From Desulfobacula sp. (GTDB lineage: Bacteria > Desulfobacterota > Desulfobacteria > Desulfobacterales > Desulfobacteraceae): a stretch of DNA of 64,000 nt. The position numbers were made by a program, and so were the translations under genes. The DNA is taken from NCBI GenBank assembly GCA_023701135.1, contig JAMPXP010000002.1, positions 186,001-250,000 of the forward strand, written 5' to 3'. This document shows, in pieces, positions 15,465 to 24,115 of the stretch (positions are counted from its first letter, which is position 1; each line of letters starts with the position of its first letter). The notes under the pieces are model-generated. The model had not been told where the DNA came from and made no database searches. It worked only from the letters and a program-made list of their open reading frames with translations.

Positions 15465-16097
15465 TTATTTTCTGGGGTTTTCCCTGCGCCACTGTTTCGG
15501 GCTTTTATAGGTTTTTTTGAGCCGCCAGATGCCTTTGCCGGCGCTTCTCGCCGTTTCTTCTTCTTTTAAATAAAGCTGTATATCAAGGGTTTTCGGCGGA
15601 GCGCCCCGATAAACTTCTGCCAGGCCCTGTTTTATGATTTCAAGGTTTATATTTTTCCCATCCAGAAAAATTTCCGCCAATTGCCTGTGATAGTTGTCTG
15701 CACCATAGCTTTTCAGGGTAATCTCCCGGTCAATGAGAAGCGTCTCAAGATATGATCGGGCCTCCCTGCTGAAGGGTTGTCCATTCAGCCCATTGGCACC
15801 CATCTCCGGTGAATCAATCCCGACCAGGCGGATGCTGAATACAAGATCCATGGCCGAAACCTGAAGGCTATCCCCGTCAAAGATTTTCATTACCTTGAAT
15901 TTTTGGTGATCATTTTTTCCGGATGTCAGCTTTTCAAAAGCTTTGTTGCTTTCGACGAGTTCTTCAACAGCTTCGCCCGTGGGCGGGGCAATATTGGTAT
16001 AATGCCTGGTTCCGCTTTCATCGACCCAGAAATAAATATTGCCGTAAAGAAAGCCGCTTAAAATTAGGAAAGTCAGGATGGTTAAAAAAGCCTTCAT
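15465..16097 (-). CDS. Exported staphylococcal-nuclease-like protein with DUF4124-type N-terminus
   Basis: A 210-residue protein. A hydrophobic signal or anchor segment (residues 3-18) is followed by a DUF4124-like block (IYFWVDESGTRHYTN) and an SNase/thermonuclease domain from about residue 67. Active-site residues are visible: Arg and Asp in IRLVGIDSPE, the following Glu, and the second Arg in DNYHRQLAEI. It is predicted to be a calcium-dependent nuclease acting outside the cytoplasm. It is the last gene of the leftward rpmH-mnmE cluster, 15 bases after the PrmA-like gene, so it may be read through from there. Confidence 0.87.
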   Translation of the reverse strand: MKAFLTILTFLILSGFLYGNIYFWVDESGTRHYTNIAPPTGEAVEELVESNKAFEKLTSGKNDHQKFKVMKIFDGDSLQVSAMDLVFSIRLVGIDSPEMGANGLNGQPFSREARSYLETLLIDREITLKSYGADNYHRQLAEIFLDGKNINLEIIKQGLAEVYRGAPPKTLDIQLYLKEEETARSAGKGIWRLKKTYKSPKQWRRENPRK

Positions 16098-16112
16098 TTA
16101 CTGTATGTATCA

Positions 16113-16934
16113 TTATTTTTTGACGAGCACAAAGCAGGACCAGTTTTTATCGTCCCTTTGCCATATAAGCGCAAAGCCTTTTTCGGCATAGGAATTCAAA
16201 ACCAGGTCTTTTTCCCATTCCCTGAAACCGGATAACACTGCCACCCCGTTTTCTTTCAGGCTTGAAGAAAGGGTTTCAGAAAGGCTCACTAGGGTGGGAT
16301 ACCGGAGGTTGGCACAGGCCATGGAAAAACTATTTTCCCCGGTTTTCATTGTGTCTTCAAGCAGATGGATTTTGCCCGAAAGCCGATTCAGTTCAATATT
16401 CCTCCTTGCTTCCCGGATGGAAACAGGATCAATTTCATAGGCTGTGCAGGAGGAAAGCCCGGCAAGGCACATGGCCATGGCAAGAACGCCGGAGCCGGTC
16501 CCGATATCGGCTCCGATATCACCAGGCTGAAGGCTTGTCCTCTGATTTTCAAAAAAGCAGAAATCAATGGCATTCAGGCACAAACGTGTTGTGGGATGCT
16601 GGCCTGAACCAAAGGAAATGCCCGGCTCGATGATGATTTCAATATGATTTCCGGCCGGACTGGCGGTGGACCAGGGAGGTTTCAGGATAAAATGAGGGGA
16701 AATCCGGACCGGTTTTAAAAAGCTCTTTTCAACATAGGTGGACCCATAAAGATAGTGATAGGAGAGTTCTTCGGCATCAACCAGACCCTGCAATATTTTT
16801 TTTGCCTCAGAAAAGGGCAAAGAATATTGGGTCTTTATTTTTTTGAGGTATTCCTGGGCCGTCAGCCGGACATCGGATTGATAAAGGATATTTAAAATTT
16901 TTTCCTGAATTTCTTTTAGCTCAGGGGGTCTCAT
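16113..16934 (-). CDS. PrmA-like protein lysine methyltransferase
   Basis: A 273-residue class I SAM methyltransferase. The block EPGISFGSGQHPTTRLCL is characteristic of ribosomal protein L11 methyltransferase, and the SAM-binding motif I is GADIGTGSGVLAMAM. The catalytic region that is normally NILANPL reads MACANLRYPTL here, a noticeable departure that could change substrate. The N-terminal 90 residues are an atypical helical domain. It overlaps the preceding 117-aa gene by 14 bases and belongs to the mnmE cluster. L11 is the probable target, but the altered motif leaves room for another protein. Confidence 0.75.
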   Translation of the reverse strand: MRPPELKEIQEKILNILYQSDVRLTAQEYLKKIKTQYSLPFSEAKKILQGLVDAEELSYHYLYGSTYVEKSFLKPVRISPHFILKPPWSTASPAGNHIEIIIEPGISFGSGQHPTTRLCLNAIDFCFFENQRTSLQPGDIGADIGTGSGVLAMAMCLAGLSSCTAYEIDPVSIREARRNIELNRLSGKIHLLEDTMKTGENSFSMACANLRYPTLVSLSETLSSSLKENGVAVLSGFREWEKDLVLNSYAEKGFALIWQRDDKNWSCFVLVKK

Positions 16935-17274
16935 AACCTTCTTTTTTTAAGAGATCCTGATACCAGCAGGCAAATTCAAACATTCCCCGTATCTTCTCGT
17001 CATTATTGACAATTCCAAGGGCCATTTCAAGGGCGCCCTGGGCAAAGGTGTTGGAATATTCCTCATGGCTCGTGCCGGATAAAAACTCCCGGATAAGGAC
17101 CTGGGTGGTCCGCTTGGTCTTATCCTTCCGGATATCAATGGGGTCCTTGGGCTCCTGGAAAGGGTCCCAGTTTTCATATCCTTTTTTCAGGATCTGCTTC
17201 TGCCCTCTTTGGCCCATGGCGTCAAATATGGCTCTTTTCTTGTCTTGGATCTCTTCCGGCGTGAATTTATCCAT
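16921..17274 (-). CDS. Conserved-type hypothetical protein (117 aa)
   Basis: A small acidic/basic helical protein beginning MDKFTPEEIQDKK. Its 5' end overlaps the YkgJ-like gene by 8 bases and its 3' end overlaps the PrmA-like gene by 14 bases, so it is clearly translated as part of the operon. No motif is recognised. The WYQDLLKKEGYETP tail and the QGALEMALGIVNNDE helix give no functional clue. Confidence 0.75.
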   Translation of the reverse strand: MDKFTPEEIQDKKRAIFDAMGQRGQKQILKKGYENWDPFQEPKDPIDIRKDKTKRTTQVLIREFLSGTSHEEYSNTFAQGALEMALGIVNNDEKIRGMFEFACWYQDLLKKEGYETP

Positions 17275-17923
17275 CTTTTTTAACTCCCAGATAGTCTTCG
17301 TTAAAATCGGTTACCAGGGCCATGGAAACCGGAATAAGCATTTCATGCATCCGGATATTTTTCGAACGGATGTCTTTGACCAGTTGAGCCGAAAGAAGCT
17401 GGAGCTGGGTATAAATTTTATCCATGTTCAGGGTGGGATAAGGTTCCCCCTGTTTAAAATTGGTGCGCCCGCAGATATGGCTTGTCCCGGCGGTGGAGGT
17501 CGGAATGCCGTATACCCTGCAGGTGATGGGCCGGGATTCATACATGAGACAGAGATTGTTTTCGCCCAGAAGCGGGCATCTTACCCGTTCCATGGACATT
17601 TTTCCGACGATATCCAGCTCATTTGCCCCGGCCTTGACTTCCATGAAGGCATCCCGTTTCATCCTGGCCAGGGCCCGGTCTGTTTTATCCGCGATTTCAA
17701 TGAGATCATTTTTGGCCTTGCCGCTGAATTTTTTCAGGAACCGGTCTTTGAGGTACAAGGCTTCAATCAGGGTGAGGTCAAAAATGGCATAGCAGCAGTC
17801 GCTGCATTTCTCCCGGCAGAACACCTCTTTGGGGAATTCGGTTTTAATCCGGTCAAATACGGCATCCGTCATCTGAACCAGGGCTTCATATTTTACAAAA
17901 TGTTCCCTTAAATTTATTGCCAT
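17267..17923 (-). CDS. YkgJ-family cysteine cluster protein
   Basis: A 218-residue protein with the cysteine pattern of the CxxCxxCC zinc/iron-binding family: CREKCSDCCYAIFDL near residue 40, then CPLLGENNLCLMYESRPITC and, later, HICGR. The family probably binds Zn or an Fe-S cluster and is of unknown role. It lies 12 bases downstream of mnmE and overlaps the following 117-aa gene, so it is co-expressed with tRNA-modification and membrane-insertion genes. Confidence 0.87.
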   Translation of the reverse strand: MAINLREHFVKYEALVQMTDAVFDRIKTEFPKEVFCREKCSDCCYAIFDLTLIEALYLKDRFLKKFSGKAKNDLIEIADKTDRALARMKRDAFMEVKAGANELDIVGKMSMERVRCPLLGENNLCLMYESRPITCRVYGIPTSTAGTSHICGRTNFKQGEPYPTLNMDKIYTQLQLLSAQLVKDIRSKNIRMHEMLIPVSMALVTDFNEDYLGVKKDG

Positions 17924-17935
17924 AGGTTTAATCCT

Positions 17936-19312
17936 TTATTTACCAATACAAAAATTACTGAAAATAGTGTCCAATATGTCTAAAGAAGCTGTTTCCCCGG
18001 TAATGGCGCCAAGGGAATCAATACTGGTTTTAATATCAATGGCCAGAATTTCCTCGACCTGCCCGTTTTTCAATCCGTCCAGGGCGGCTTCAAGACTTTC
18101 CACAGCCTGTTCCAGAGCTTTTTTATGCCTCAGGTTCGGAATGACCGGAGATTTTTCCATATCCAGGTCGGCAATACTGATATTGAGAATCTTCTGTTTC
18201 AGCTCTTGCACCCCTTTGTTCAAAAGGGCTGAAATTTCAACTGTTGGAATATGCCGGTATTTCTCAGAAAGTTTGGGCAGGTTGTCTTCGCCAAGATCAA
18301 TCTTATTCACCACAAAAATCACTTTTTTCCCTGGGGGTATGAGTTTTTCAAATTCCCTTTCGGAAAATTCAGCTCCCGGTTCCTTCATATAGAGGATAAT
18401 ATCTGATGTGGTGATATGATCTTTTGCTTTTTCTATTCCAATAATTTCCACAAGGTCATCGGTTTGATGAATCCCGGCCGTATCGGCGATGACAAAGGGC
18501 ACCCCCTCTATATTCAGTCCCTCTTCAACAGGATCCCGTGTCGTTCCGGGTATGGCGGTGATAATGGAGCGGTCCTTTTCCAGCAGTCGGTTCATGAGGC
18601 TTGATTTGCCCACATTGGGCGACCCGCAGATGGTCACCCGGATGCCCTCCTTTAAGAAACAGGCATCATTATGCTGTTGAATGAATTCCCGGCATTTTTC
18701 AAGCACATCCTCAAGACCCTGGATCTCCTTTTCCGACGGATGAAAGGGTGCTGAGTCATCAGGAAAATCAATATTGACCTCGATAAGGGATAAAAACCGA
18801 ATTAACTGTTTTCTTAATTCCTGAATGTTTTTCCCCAGGGTTCCAAGAATCTGGGATGTGGCAAATTTCAAGGCATTGGCGGATTTGGCATTGATGATGT
18901 CGGCAACGGCCTCGGCCTGGGTCAGATCAATCCTGTGATTCAGAAAGGCCCTTTTGGTGAATTCACCCGGTTCGGCCAGCCTTGCCCCACATGACAGAAC
19001 GTCCTCAAGAACAGCCCTTAATACAAACGTGCCTGAATGGGCCTGAATTTCAATCACATCCTCTGCCGTGTAAGAGGAGGGCCCTTTCATGGGGATCAGC
19101 AGCACCTCATCGATCACGGCAAAGGTTTTGACATCAAAAATATAGCCGTGAATGACCTTGTGGGATTCTAAGTTTTCCAGGCGCTCAAACCGGAGTTTCT
19201 TTTTTGAAAACAATTTTAAAGCAATGCTGAAAGCATCTGGGCCTGAGATCCGGATGACACCAATTCCGCCGCTTCCAAAAGGAGTTGCTATTGCGGCAAT
19301 TGTATCATTCAT
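17936..19312 (-). CDS. mnmE: tRNA uridine-5-carboxymethylaminomethyl modification GTPase
   Basis: A 458-residue GTPase that with MnmG installs the cmnm5 group on wobble uridine of certain tRNAs. The N-terminal folate-binding domain starts DTIAAIATPFGSGGIGVIR. The G domain shows G1 (GSPNVGKSS), the G3 region (IADTAGI) and G4 (NKID). The C-terminus ends in the invariant CIGK. Length and order match the family. It sits in the classical rpmH-rnpA-yidD-yidC-jag-mnmE order; mnmG is not adjacent here. Confidence 0.97.
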   Translation of the reverse strand: MNDTIAAIATPFGSGGIGVIRISGPDAFSIALKLFSKKKLRFERLENLESHKVIHGYIFDVKTFAVIDEVLLIPMKGPSSYTAEDVIEIQAHSGTFVLRAVLEDVLSCGARLAEPGEFTKRAFLNHRIDLTQAEAVADIINAKSANALKFATSQILGTLGKNIQELRKQLIRFLSLIEVNIDFPDDSAPFHPSEKEIQGLEDVLEKCREFIQQHNDACFLKEGIRVTICGSPNVGKSSLMNRLLEKDRSIITAIPGTTRDPVEEGLNIEGVPFVIADTAGIHQTDDLVEIIGIEKAKDHITTSDIILYMKEPGAEFSEREFEKLIPPGKKVIFVVNKIDLGEDNLPKLSEKYRHIPTVEISALLNKGVQELKQKILNISIADLDMEKSPVIPNLRHKKALEQAVESLEAALDGLKNGQVEEILAIDIKTSIDSLGAITGETASLDILDTIFSNFCIGK

Positions 19313-19318
19313 AGGCGC

Positions 19319-20218
19319 TTATTTTTTTACCCGTCTTTTACCCTTGAAAGCGGTTTTCTTTTTTGGAAAAATCACAAGCCGCCGGTAATATCCTTCCCCC
19401 ATGCTCTGGGTTCTGACCTTTGTATCATCCTTCAGGGCCAGGTGAACAATGCGCCGGTCCTGGGCGCTCATCTGGTTGATGGTGGCAGGGCGCCCCGTTT
19501 TCTTAGCCTTGTCCGCCATTTTATAGGCCAGGTGTTTAAGATTGGATTTTCGGGTTTCCATATAGCCTTCAATATCGACCCTTACCCTGACCCGGGCCTC
19601 GCTTTTGCGGTTGATGATTTTATCCGTCAAAAACTGCATGGCGTCGAGGGTCTGGCCTTTTCTGCCGATCAAGATCCCTGAATTTCCGCCTTCAATGCAG
19701 AGGGTCAGGCGATTCCCTTCGGTCTGGGCGCTGACTTTTGCATCTTCCGTAATCAGATCAGCTATCTTCTGGAGGGTCTCAACCCCTAAAGCAACCGATT
19801 CTTCAGTAACATCGACTGCATCTTCTTCTGTTTCTTCTTCATCGGTCTCAACATTTTCATAGGTATCTTCATCAATCTCTTCATTTGCAAAGTCATCTAC
19901 ATAGTCATCACTATCCCCGTCATCATCATCTTCTTCTGTTTCCGGTCCGGACACCAAGGGTTTTTCTTCACGACGGGTTCCTCCCCCAAAGGCTTCGTCC
20001 ACCATGGAAAGAATCCCTTCCTTTTCTTCAGAGTCGTCTATTTCAGGAAGAAAGACCCTGATCCGGGCTTCTTTTCTGCCGACAATCCCGAAAATACCAG
20101 ATGTTCCTTCTGAAATGACGTCATATTTCAATTTGTCTTTGGAAAGGCATAATGCCGAACAGGCATTTTTTATAGCAATATTTACATCTTTTCCGCTAAA
20201 TTCTTGAGTTTTTGTCAT
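19319..20218 (-). CDS. jag: Jag/KhpB RNA-binding protein
   Basis: A 299-residue protein. The N-terminal Jag domain (QEFSGKDVNIAIKNAC, GIFGIVGRKEARIRV) is followed by a long Asp/Glu-rich linker (about residues 95-150). A KH domain (GRKGQTLDAMQFLTDK) and an R3H domain (NQMSAQDRRIVHLALKDD) complete it. It binds RNA and in other bacteria works with KhpA and with membrane insertion or cell-envelope growth. The start lies 20 bases after the yidC stop. The acidic linker is longer and more acidic than in many homologues. Confidence 0.93.
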   Translation of the reverse strand: MTKTQEFSGKDVNIAIKNACSALCLSKDKLKYDVISEGTSGIFGIVGRKEARIRVFLPEIDDSEEKEGILSMVDEAFGGGTRREEKPLVSGPETEEDDDDGDSDDYVDDFANEEIDEDTYENVETDEEETEEDAVDVTEESVALGVETLQKIADLITEDAKVSAQTEGNRLTLCIEGGNSGILIGRKGQTLDAMQFLTDKIINRKSEARVRVRVDIEGYMETRKSNLKHLAYKMADKAKKTGRPATINQMSAQDRRIVHLALKDDTKVRTQSMGEGYYRRLVIFPKKKTAFKGKRRVKK

Positions 20219-20238
20219 AATCTAAGCCGTCCTCCTGC

Positions 20239-21915
20239 TTATGCGAGTTTCTTTTGAATATAATACTGCTGTCCCATGGAAATGATATTGTTTACAAACA
20301 TGTAAAGAACCAATCCTGCCGGGAAGTTAATGAATAAAACCGTCATGATCAGTGGCATCAGCATCATCATTTTGGCCTGCATGGGATCACCTGTCGCAGG
20401 TGTCATCTTCTGCTGCAACAGGAAAGATGCGCCCATCAACAGAGTCAATACCGGGATGCCGTGGGGGGCATCCATGAATGGAATAGAAAAATTAAAATGA
20501 AACAGCCGTTCCGGGGCTGCCAGATCGGTGATCCATCCCACAAAGGGGGCATGCCTCAGTTCAATGGCCTGGTAAAGCATTCTGTAAAGCGCGAAGAAAA
20601 TCGGCATCTGGACCAGCATGGGCAGGCAGCCGCTGGCCGGATTGACCTTATAGGTCTTGTAAAGGCCCATGACCTCCTGGTTCATTCTCTGCTTGTCATC
20701 TTTATATTTTTCCCGGAGTTCCATCATCAAGGGCTGAATTTTTTTCATTTCATTCATGGATTTATAGCTTTTTGTACCCAGGGGCCAGAACACCAGCTTG
20801 ATGATGACGGTCAAAAGGATAATGGCGATGCCATAGTTGGGAATCACCCCATGAATGTAGTTCATGCCGATGAGAAGCGGTTTGGCAATCACATTGAAAA
20901 AACCGAAATTGACGGCCTTGTCAAGACCATTATCGAATTTGCTCAGAACCTTGTGGCTTTTGGGACCCATATAGACGGCAAAAGAATAGGTTTCCTGGCC
21001 GCCCTGATTCAAGGGCTCCATTTTCTGGATATATTGATTGGCAATTCTGTCATTGGCGTAGGAAATTACAAGCTTGGCATCGGCCGGATTGCCACCGTCT
21101 TTTTGCTTCGACATCAGGGCGGTGAAAAAATACCGTTCCGAATAACCGGCCCAGCCGATTTTTCCGATATAGGTGTTTTTTTCATCCAGGTCATCGGGAT
21201 CAATTTCAATAAATTCATTGCCGATGAGAGCAGAAGGTCCTTCAAAGGCGAATTTTGATCTGTCCTTGACGGCTTGATTATAAATTCCGGGGATGGAAAC
21301 CACTACCGCATCGTTTAATGCTGTTCCGGACCCGTTTTGGAAGGTGATGTCATAATCAATGAGATAGGAATCGGATTTAAAGGTGTAACTCTTTTTCACC
21401 AGGATTCCCTGGGATGTTTCAAAAACAAATTCAAGGGTTTTTTCCCCTTGAGAGACATTGATCTCGACGGCATCGGTGTCGGCCGTATACACGGCATTTT
21501 TCAGGCCGGGGATGGATCGTCCTTCAAGATCAACGGAAAAGATACCTTCGCTGATCTCTTTGGGCACCAATTGTTTTAACGGAGAATTCTTTTCATTGGT
21601 TTCAGAATAATTTTTAAGTTCAAAGCTTGTAACGGTGGCTCCGGCTTCTGAAACGACAATATTATACAGCGGGGTTGATACGCTTATGGTGCGATAATTT
21701 GTCTTTTGCGGTTCAACGGTTTCAGAAACAACCTCGGTCTTTGACGGGTATTCGGTAACAGCCGGTACGGGGTCCTTTGACTGAACTTCCCCCTGGGTCT
21801 GAACTCCCTGTGAAGGAATGCCCGGCTCAGGCGGTTTTACAAAGAAGGCCTGATATCCGACAAGGACCAGTATAGAAAGTACGACAGCGAGTATTAACCG
21901 TTTTTGTTCATCCAT
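20239..21915 (-). CDS. yidC: Membrane protein insertase YidC
   Basis: A 558-residue Gram-negative-type YidC. It has an N-terminal membrane anchor (LILAVVLSILVLVGYQAFF), a large periplasmic beta domain (about residues 60-350), and a C-terminal five-helix core containing IPNYGIAIILLTVIIK, GCLPMLVQMPIFFALYRML and the last helices. It inserts and folds inner-membrane proteins with or without SecYEG. The cluster order with rpmH, rnpA and yidD is the usual one. The gap to yidD is 72 bases. Confidence 0.97.
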   Translation of the reverse strand: MDEQKRLILAVVLSILVLVGYQAFFVKPPEPGIPSQGVQTQGEVQSKDPVPAVTEYPSKTEVVSETVEPQKTNYRTISVSTPLYNIVVSEAGATVTSFELKNYSETNEKNSPLKQLVPKEISEGIFSVDLEGRSIPGLKNAVYTADTDAVEINVSQGEKTLEFVFETSQGILVKKSYTFKSDSYLIDYDITFQNGSGTALNDAVVVSIPGIYNQAVKDRSKFAFEGPSALIGNEFIEIDPDDLDEKNTYIGKIGWAGYSERYFFTALMSKQKDGGNPADAKLVISYANDRIANQYIQKMEPLNQGGQETYSFAVYMGPKSHKVLSKFDNGLDKAVNFGFFNVIAKPLLIGMNYIHGVIPNYGIAIILLTVIIKLVFWPLGTKSYKSMNEMKKIQPLMMELREKYKDDKQRMNQEVMGLYKTYKVNPASGCLPMLVQMPIFFALYRMLYQAIELRHAPFVGWITDLAAPERLFHFNFSIPFMDAPHGIPVLTLLMGASFLLQQKMTPATGDPMQAKMMMLMPLIMTVLFINFPAGLVLYMFVNNIISMGQQYYIQKKLA

Positions 21916-21987
21916 TTTCTCTCCTAAGTCTTAAAAATATATTGCAACTGCAATTAGAAGAGGAAATACGTCGTGCGTTCGGATAAA

Positions 21988-22197
21988 TTAGGGTACAGGA
22001 TCAAATCCCCCTGCATGGAAAGGATGACACCGCAGTATTCTTTTTGCCGTTAGAAATACACCTTTCAGGCTGCCGTATCTTTCAATGGCTTCAACTGCAT
22101 AGGCCGAACAGGTCGGATAATAGCGGCAGTTATGTCCTGTAAAAGGTGATATAAAAAATTGATAAAATTTAATAAATATCAATAATAGCTTTTTCAT
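21988..22197 (-). CDS. yidD: Membrane protein insertion efficiency factor
   Basis: A 69-residue protein with the YidD signature: [17 protein letters not shown], then [15 protein letters not shown] and [14 protein letters not shown]. It assists YidC-dependent insertion at the inner membrane. Its ATG overlaps the rnpA stop (ATGA), so it is translationally coupled to rnpA. Confidence 0.96.
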   Translation of the reverse strand: MKKLLLIFIKFYQFFISPFTGHNCRYYPTCSAYAVEAIERYGSLKGVFLTAKRILRCHPFHAGGFDPVP

Positions 22198-22541
22198 GAT
22201 AATGCTATTTTTATAAAAAGTTTATCAAGCTTTTCAATAATCAGCTGATTGGATAGCGTAGCCAGACCCTTCCTTGCGATGATATTAATATCCTTTGGTC
22301 CTGAAATATTCTCTTTATTATGCCTGAAATATTCTCTAATGATTCTTTTTATCCTGTTTCGCTCTACTGCATTCCCTACTTTTTTTGATACTGTAATGCC
22401 AATTCGATTGTTTTGAGCAGTTCCATTAAGCACAATTGCTATAAAGCTGTCTGTATATACCTTTTTTCCATGTTCTGAAAGTGTTAGAAATTGAGCTCTC
22501 TTCAGGAGCCGTACATTTTTTGGCAAACAAAAATTAGTCAA
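22194..22541 (-). CDS. rnpA: Ribonuclease P protein component (TTG start)
   Basis: The 115-residue protein subunit of RNase P, needed for tRNA 5'-end maturation. The blocks [31 protein letters not shown] and IREYFRHN (RNR region) are diagnostic. An in-frame stop lies immediately upstream and the only sensible start is TTG at 22541, with GGGA six bases before it. A nearby ATG is out of frame. Use of a TTG start next to rpmH may lower its expression relative to rpmH. Confidence 0.94.
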   Translation of the reverse strand: MTNFCLPKNVRLLKRAQFLTLSEHGKKVYTDSFIAIVLNGTAQNNRIGITVSKKVGNAVERNRIKRIIREYFRHNKENISGPKDINIIARKGLATLSNQLIIEKLDKLFIKIALS

Positions 22542-22553
22542 TCATTCCCTTTA

Positions 22554-22688
22554 TTAAACGGCAAGCCTTTTTCTTCCTTTTGCTCTTCTGGCGTTGAGGA
22601 CGCGCCGTCCTCCGGGTGTGGCCATTCGTTTAAGAAATCCGTGCTTTCTAACTCTTTTCCGGTTGCTGGGCTGAAATGTTCGTTTCAT
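22554..22688 (-). CDS. rpmH: 50S ribosomal protein L34
   Basis: The 44-residue L34, reading [17 protein letters not shown] and ending KGRKRLAV, essentially the universal sequence. It is the first gene of the leftward rnpA-yidD-yidC-jag-mnmE operon, with a strong promoter about 70 bases upstream and 12 bases between its stop and the rnpA start. Confidence 0.97.
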   Translation of the reverse strand: MKRTFQPSNRKRVRKHGFLKRMATPGGRRVLNARRAKGRKRLAV

Positions 22689-22758
22689 AAATAATTAATC
22701 CTTACCTAAATAATTTCCATATGTTCACTTCAATACTGTAAACCACCATAAACGCAGG

Positions 22759-22787
22759 ACTTTATCGTTTTTAATTAAAATTGTCAA
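22759..22787 (-). promoter_or_regulatory. Sigma-70 promoter of the rpmH operon
   Basis: On the minus strand TTGACA (22787-22782), 17 bases and TAAAGT (22764-22759) sit in an AT-rich stretch upstream of rpmH. No DnaA-box cluster was noticed in the surrounding bases. Confidence 0.65.
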
Positions 22788-22811
22788 GAATGATGGGGTA
22801 TCTTTTTTAAT

Positions 22812-24032
22812 TTATATGGATTCAGAATAGCCTTCTAATAGCCTTTTTGCCAAGGTGTCGATAAATTCATAGGAATCCAGGATTTTTTTTGCACCAGGAT
22901 CACAAATGGCGGCAAGATCTCCGGTCATATATCCGTCTTCAATGGTTTCAATCACTGTTTTTTCAAGCCGGTCTGAAAAATCTGAAAGCAGGGGCAGCCC
23001 GTCCAGTTCTCCTCGTTTTCTTAAGGCCCCGGTCCAGGCAAAGATCAGGGCCACGGCATTGGTTGAGGTTTTTTCCCCTTTCAGGTGTTTGTAATAATGT
23101 CTTTGAACGGTTCCGTGGGCAGCTTCATATTCAAAATATCCATGGGGCGAAACCAGGACCGAGGACATCATGGCCAGGGACCCAAAGGCCGAGGCCACCA
23201 TATCGCTCATGACATCCCCGTCATAATTCTTGCAGGCCCAGAGGATACCGCCTTCGGTCTTCATGATCCGGGCCACAAGGTCGTCGATCAGGGTATAAAA
23301 AAAGGAAATCCCGGCGGCGGTAAATTTTTTTTTGTATTCGGTTTCATAAAGGCCTTCGAATATATTTTTAAAGGTCTGGTCATAAATTTTTGAAACCGTG
23401 TCCTTGGTTGCAAACCAGCAGTCGATTGTTTCCGCCAGAGAATACTCGAAACAAGCCCTGGCAAAACTTGAAATGGAAGCCTCGGTATTGTGCATTCCCT
23501 GGATAATGCCGGGGCCGGAAAATTCCATGATGGTTTCCCGTGTTTCATTGCCCAGGGCATCGGTAAACACGATTTCCGCCTTACCCCCTCGCTCTGTTTT
23601 TATTTCAGCGTTTTTATAAACATCCCCATAGGCATGCCGGCCGATGGAAATGGGTTTTTTCCATGATTTTACCGCAGGCTTGATATTATTGACAATGATG
23701 GGTTTTCTGAATACGGTGCCGTCCAGCATGGCGCGGATGGTGCCGTTGGGGCTTTTCCACTGTTTTTTCAAACCGTATTCTGCCACCCTTTCCCGGTTGG
23801 GGGTGATGGTGGCGTTTTTTACCCCAACCCCATATTTTTTAATGGCATTGGCGGCATCCACCGTTACTTGATCATCGGTGTCGTCCCGGTGTTGAATGCC
23901 CAGATCATAATATTCCGTCTTCAGATCGACAAAGGGGTGAATGAGCTTTTCCTTGATCACCGGCCAGAGCACCCGGGTCATTTCATCTCCGTCCAGCTCC
24001 ACCAGGTGGGTTTTCATTTTGATTTTCTGCAT
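22812..24032 (-). CDS. icd: NADP-dependent isocitrate dehydrogenase (eukaryote-like type)
   Basis: A 406-residue enzyme oxidatively decarboxylating isocitrate to 2-oxoglutarate in the citric acid cycle. The sequence follows the homodimeric subfamily typical of eukaryotes and found in some sulfate reducers: [72 protein letters not shown] and [18 protein letters not shown] lies 8 bases before the ATG. In Desulfobacter-type organisms this enzyme serves complete oxidation of acetate. It follows rng on the same strand. Confidence 0.95.
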   Translation of the reverse strand: MQKIKMKTHLVELDGDEMTRVLWPVIKEKLIHPFVDLKTEYYDLGIQHRDDTDDQVTVDAANAIKKYGVGVKNATITPNRERVAEYGLKKQWKSPNGTIRAMLDGTVFRKPIIVNNIKPAVKSWKKPISIGRHAYGDVYKNAEIKTERGGKAEIVFTDALGNETRETIMEFSGPGIIQGMHNTEASISSFARACFEYSLAETIDCWFATKDTVSKIYDQTFKNIFEGLYETEYKKKFTAAGISFFYTLIDDLVARIMKTEGGILWACKNYDGDVMSDMVASAFGSLAMMSSVLVSPHGYFEYEAAHGTVQRHYYKHLKGEKTSTNAVALIFAWTGALRKRGELDGLPLLSDFSDRLEKTVIETIEDGYMTGDLAAICDPGAKKILDSYEFIDTLAKRLLEGYSESI

Positions 24033-24087
24033 ATGGGGTCTCCTTGCGCGAATAGGGGCTGATATTCAATCCAGCCTTTTGTATTTT

Positions 24088-24115
24088 ATCAGGTCTTATT
24101 CAATCAGGTCTTATT
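24088..24115. repeat. 13-bp tandem direct repeat
   Basis: ATCAGGTCTTATT occurs at 24088-24100 and again at 24103-24115, in the 78-base gap between icd and rng and running over the rng stop codon. It is a short duplication with no evident function. Confidence 0.5.

Noticed and set aside
22689-22811. Replication origin next to rpmH
   Set aside because: No cluster of DnaA-box-like TTATCCACA sequences was noticed and dnaA is absent; only a promoter is supported.
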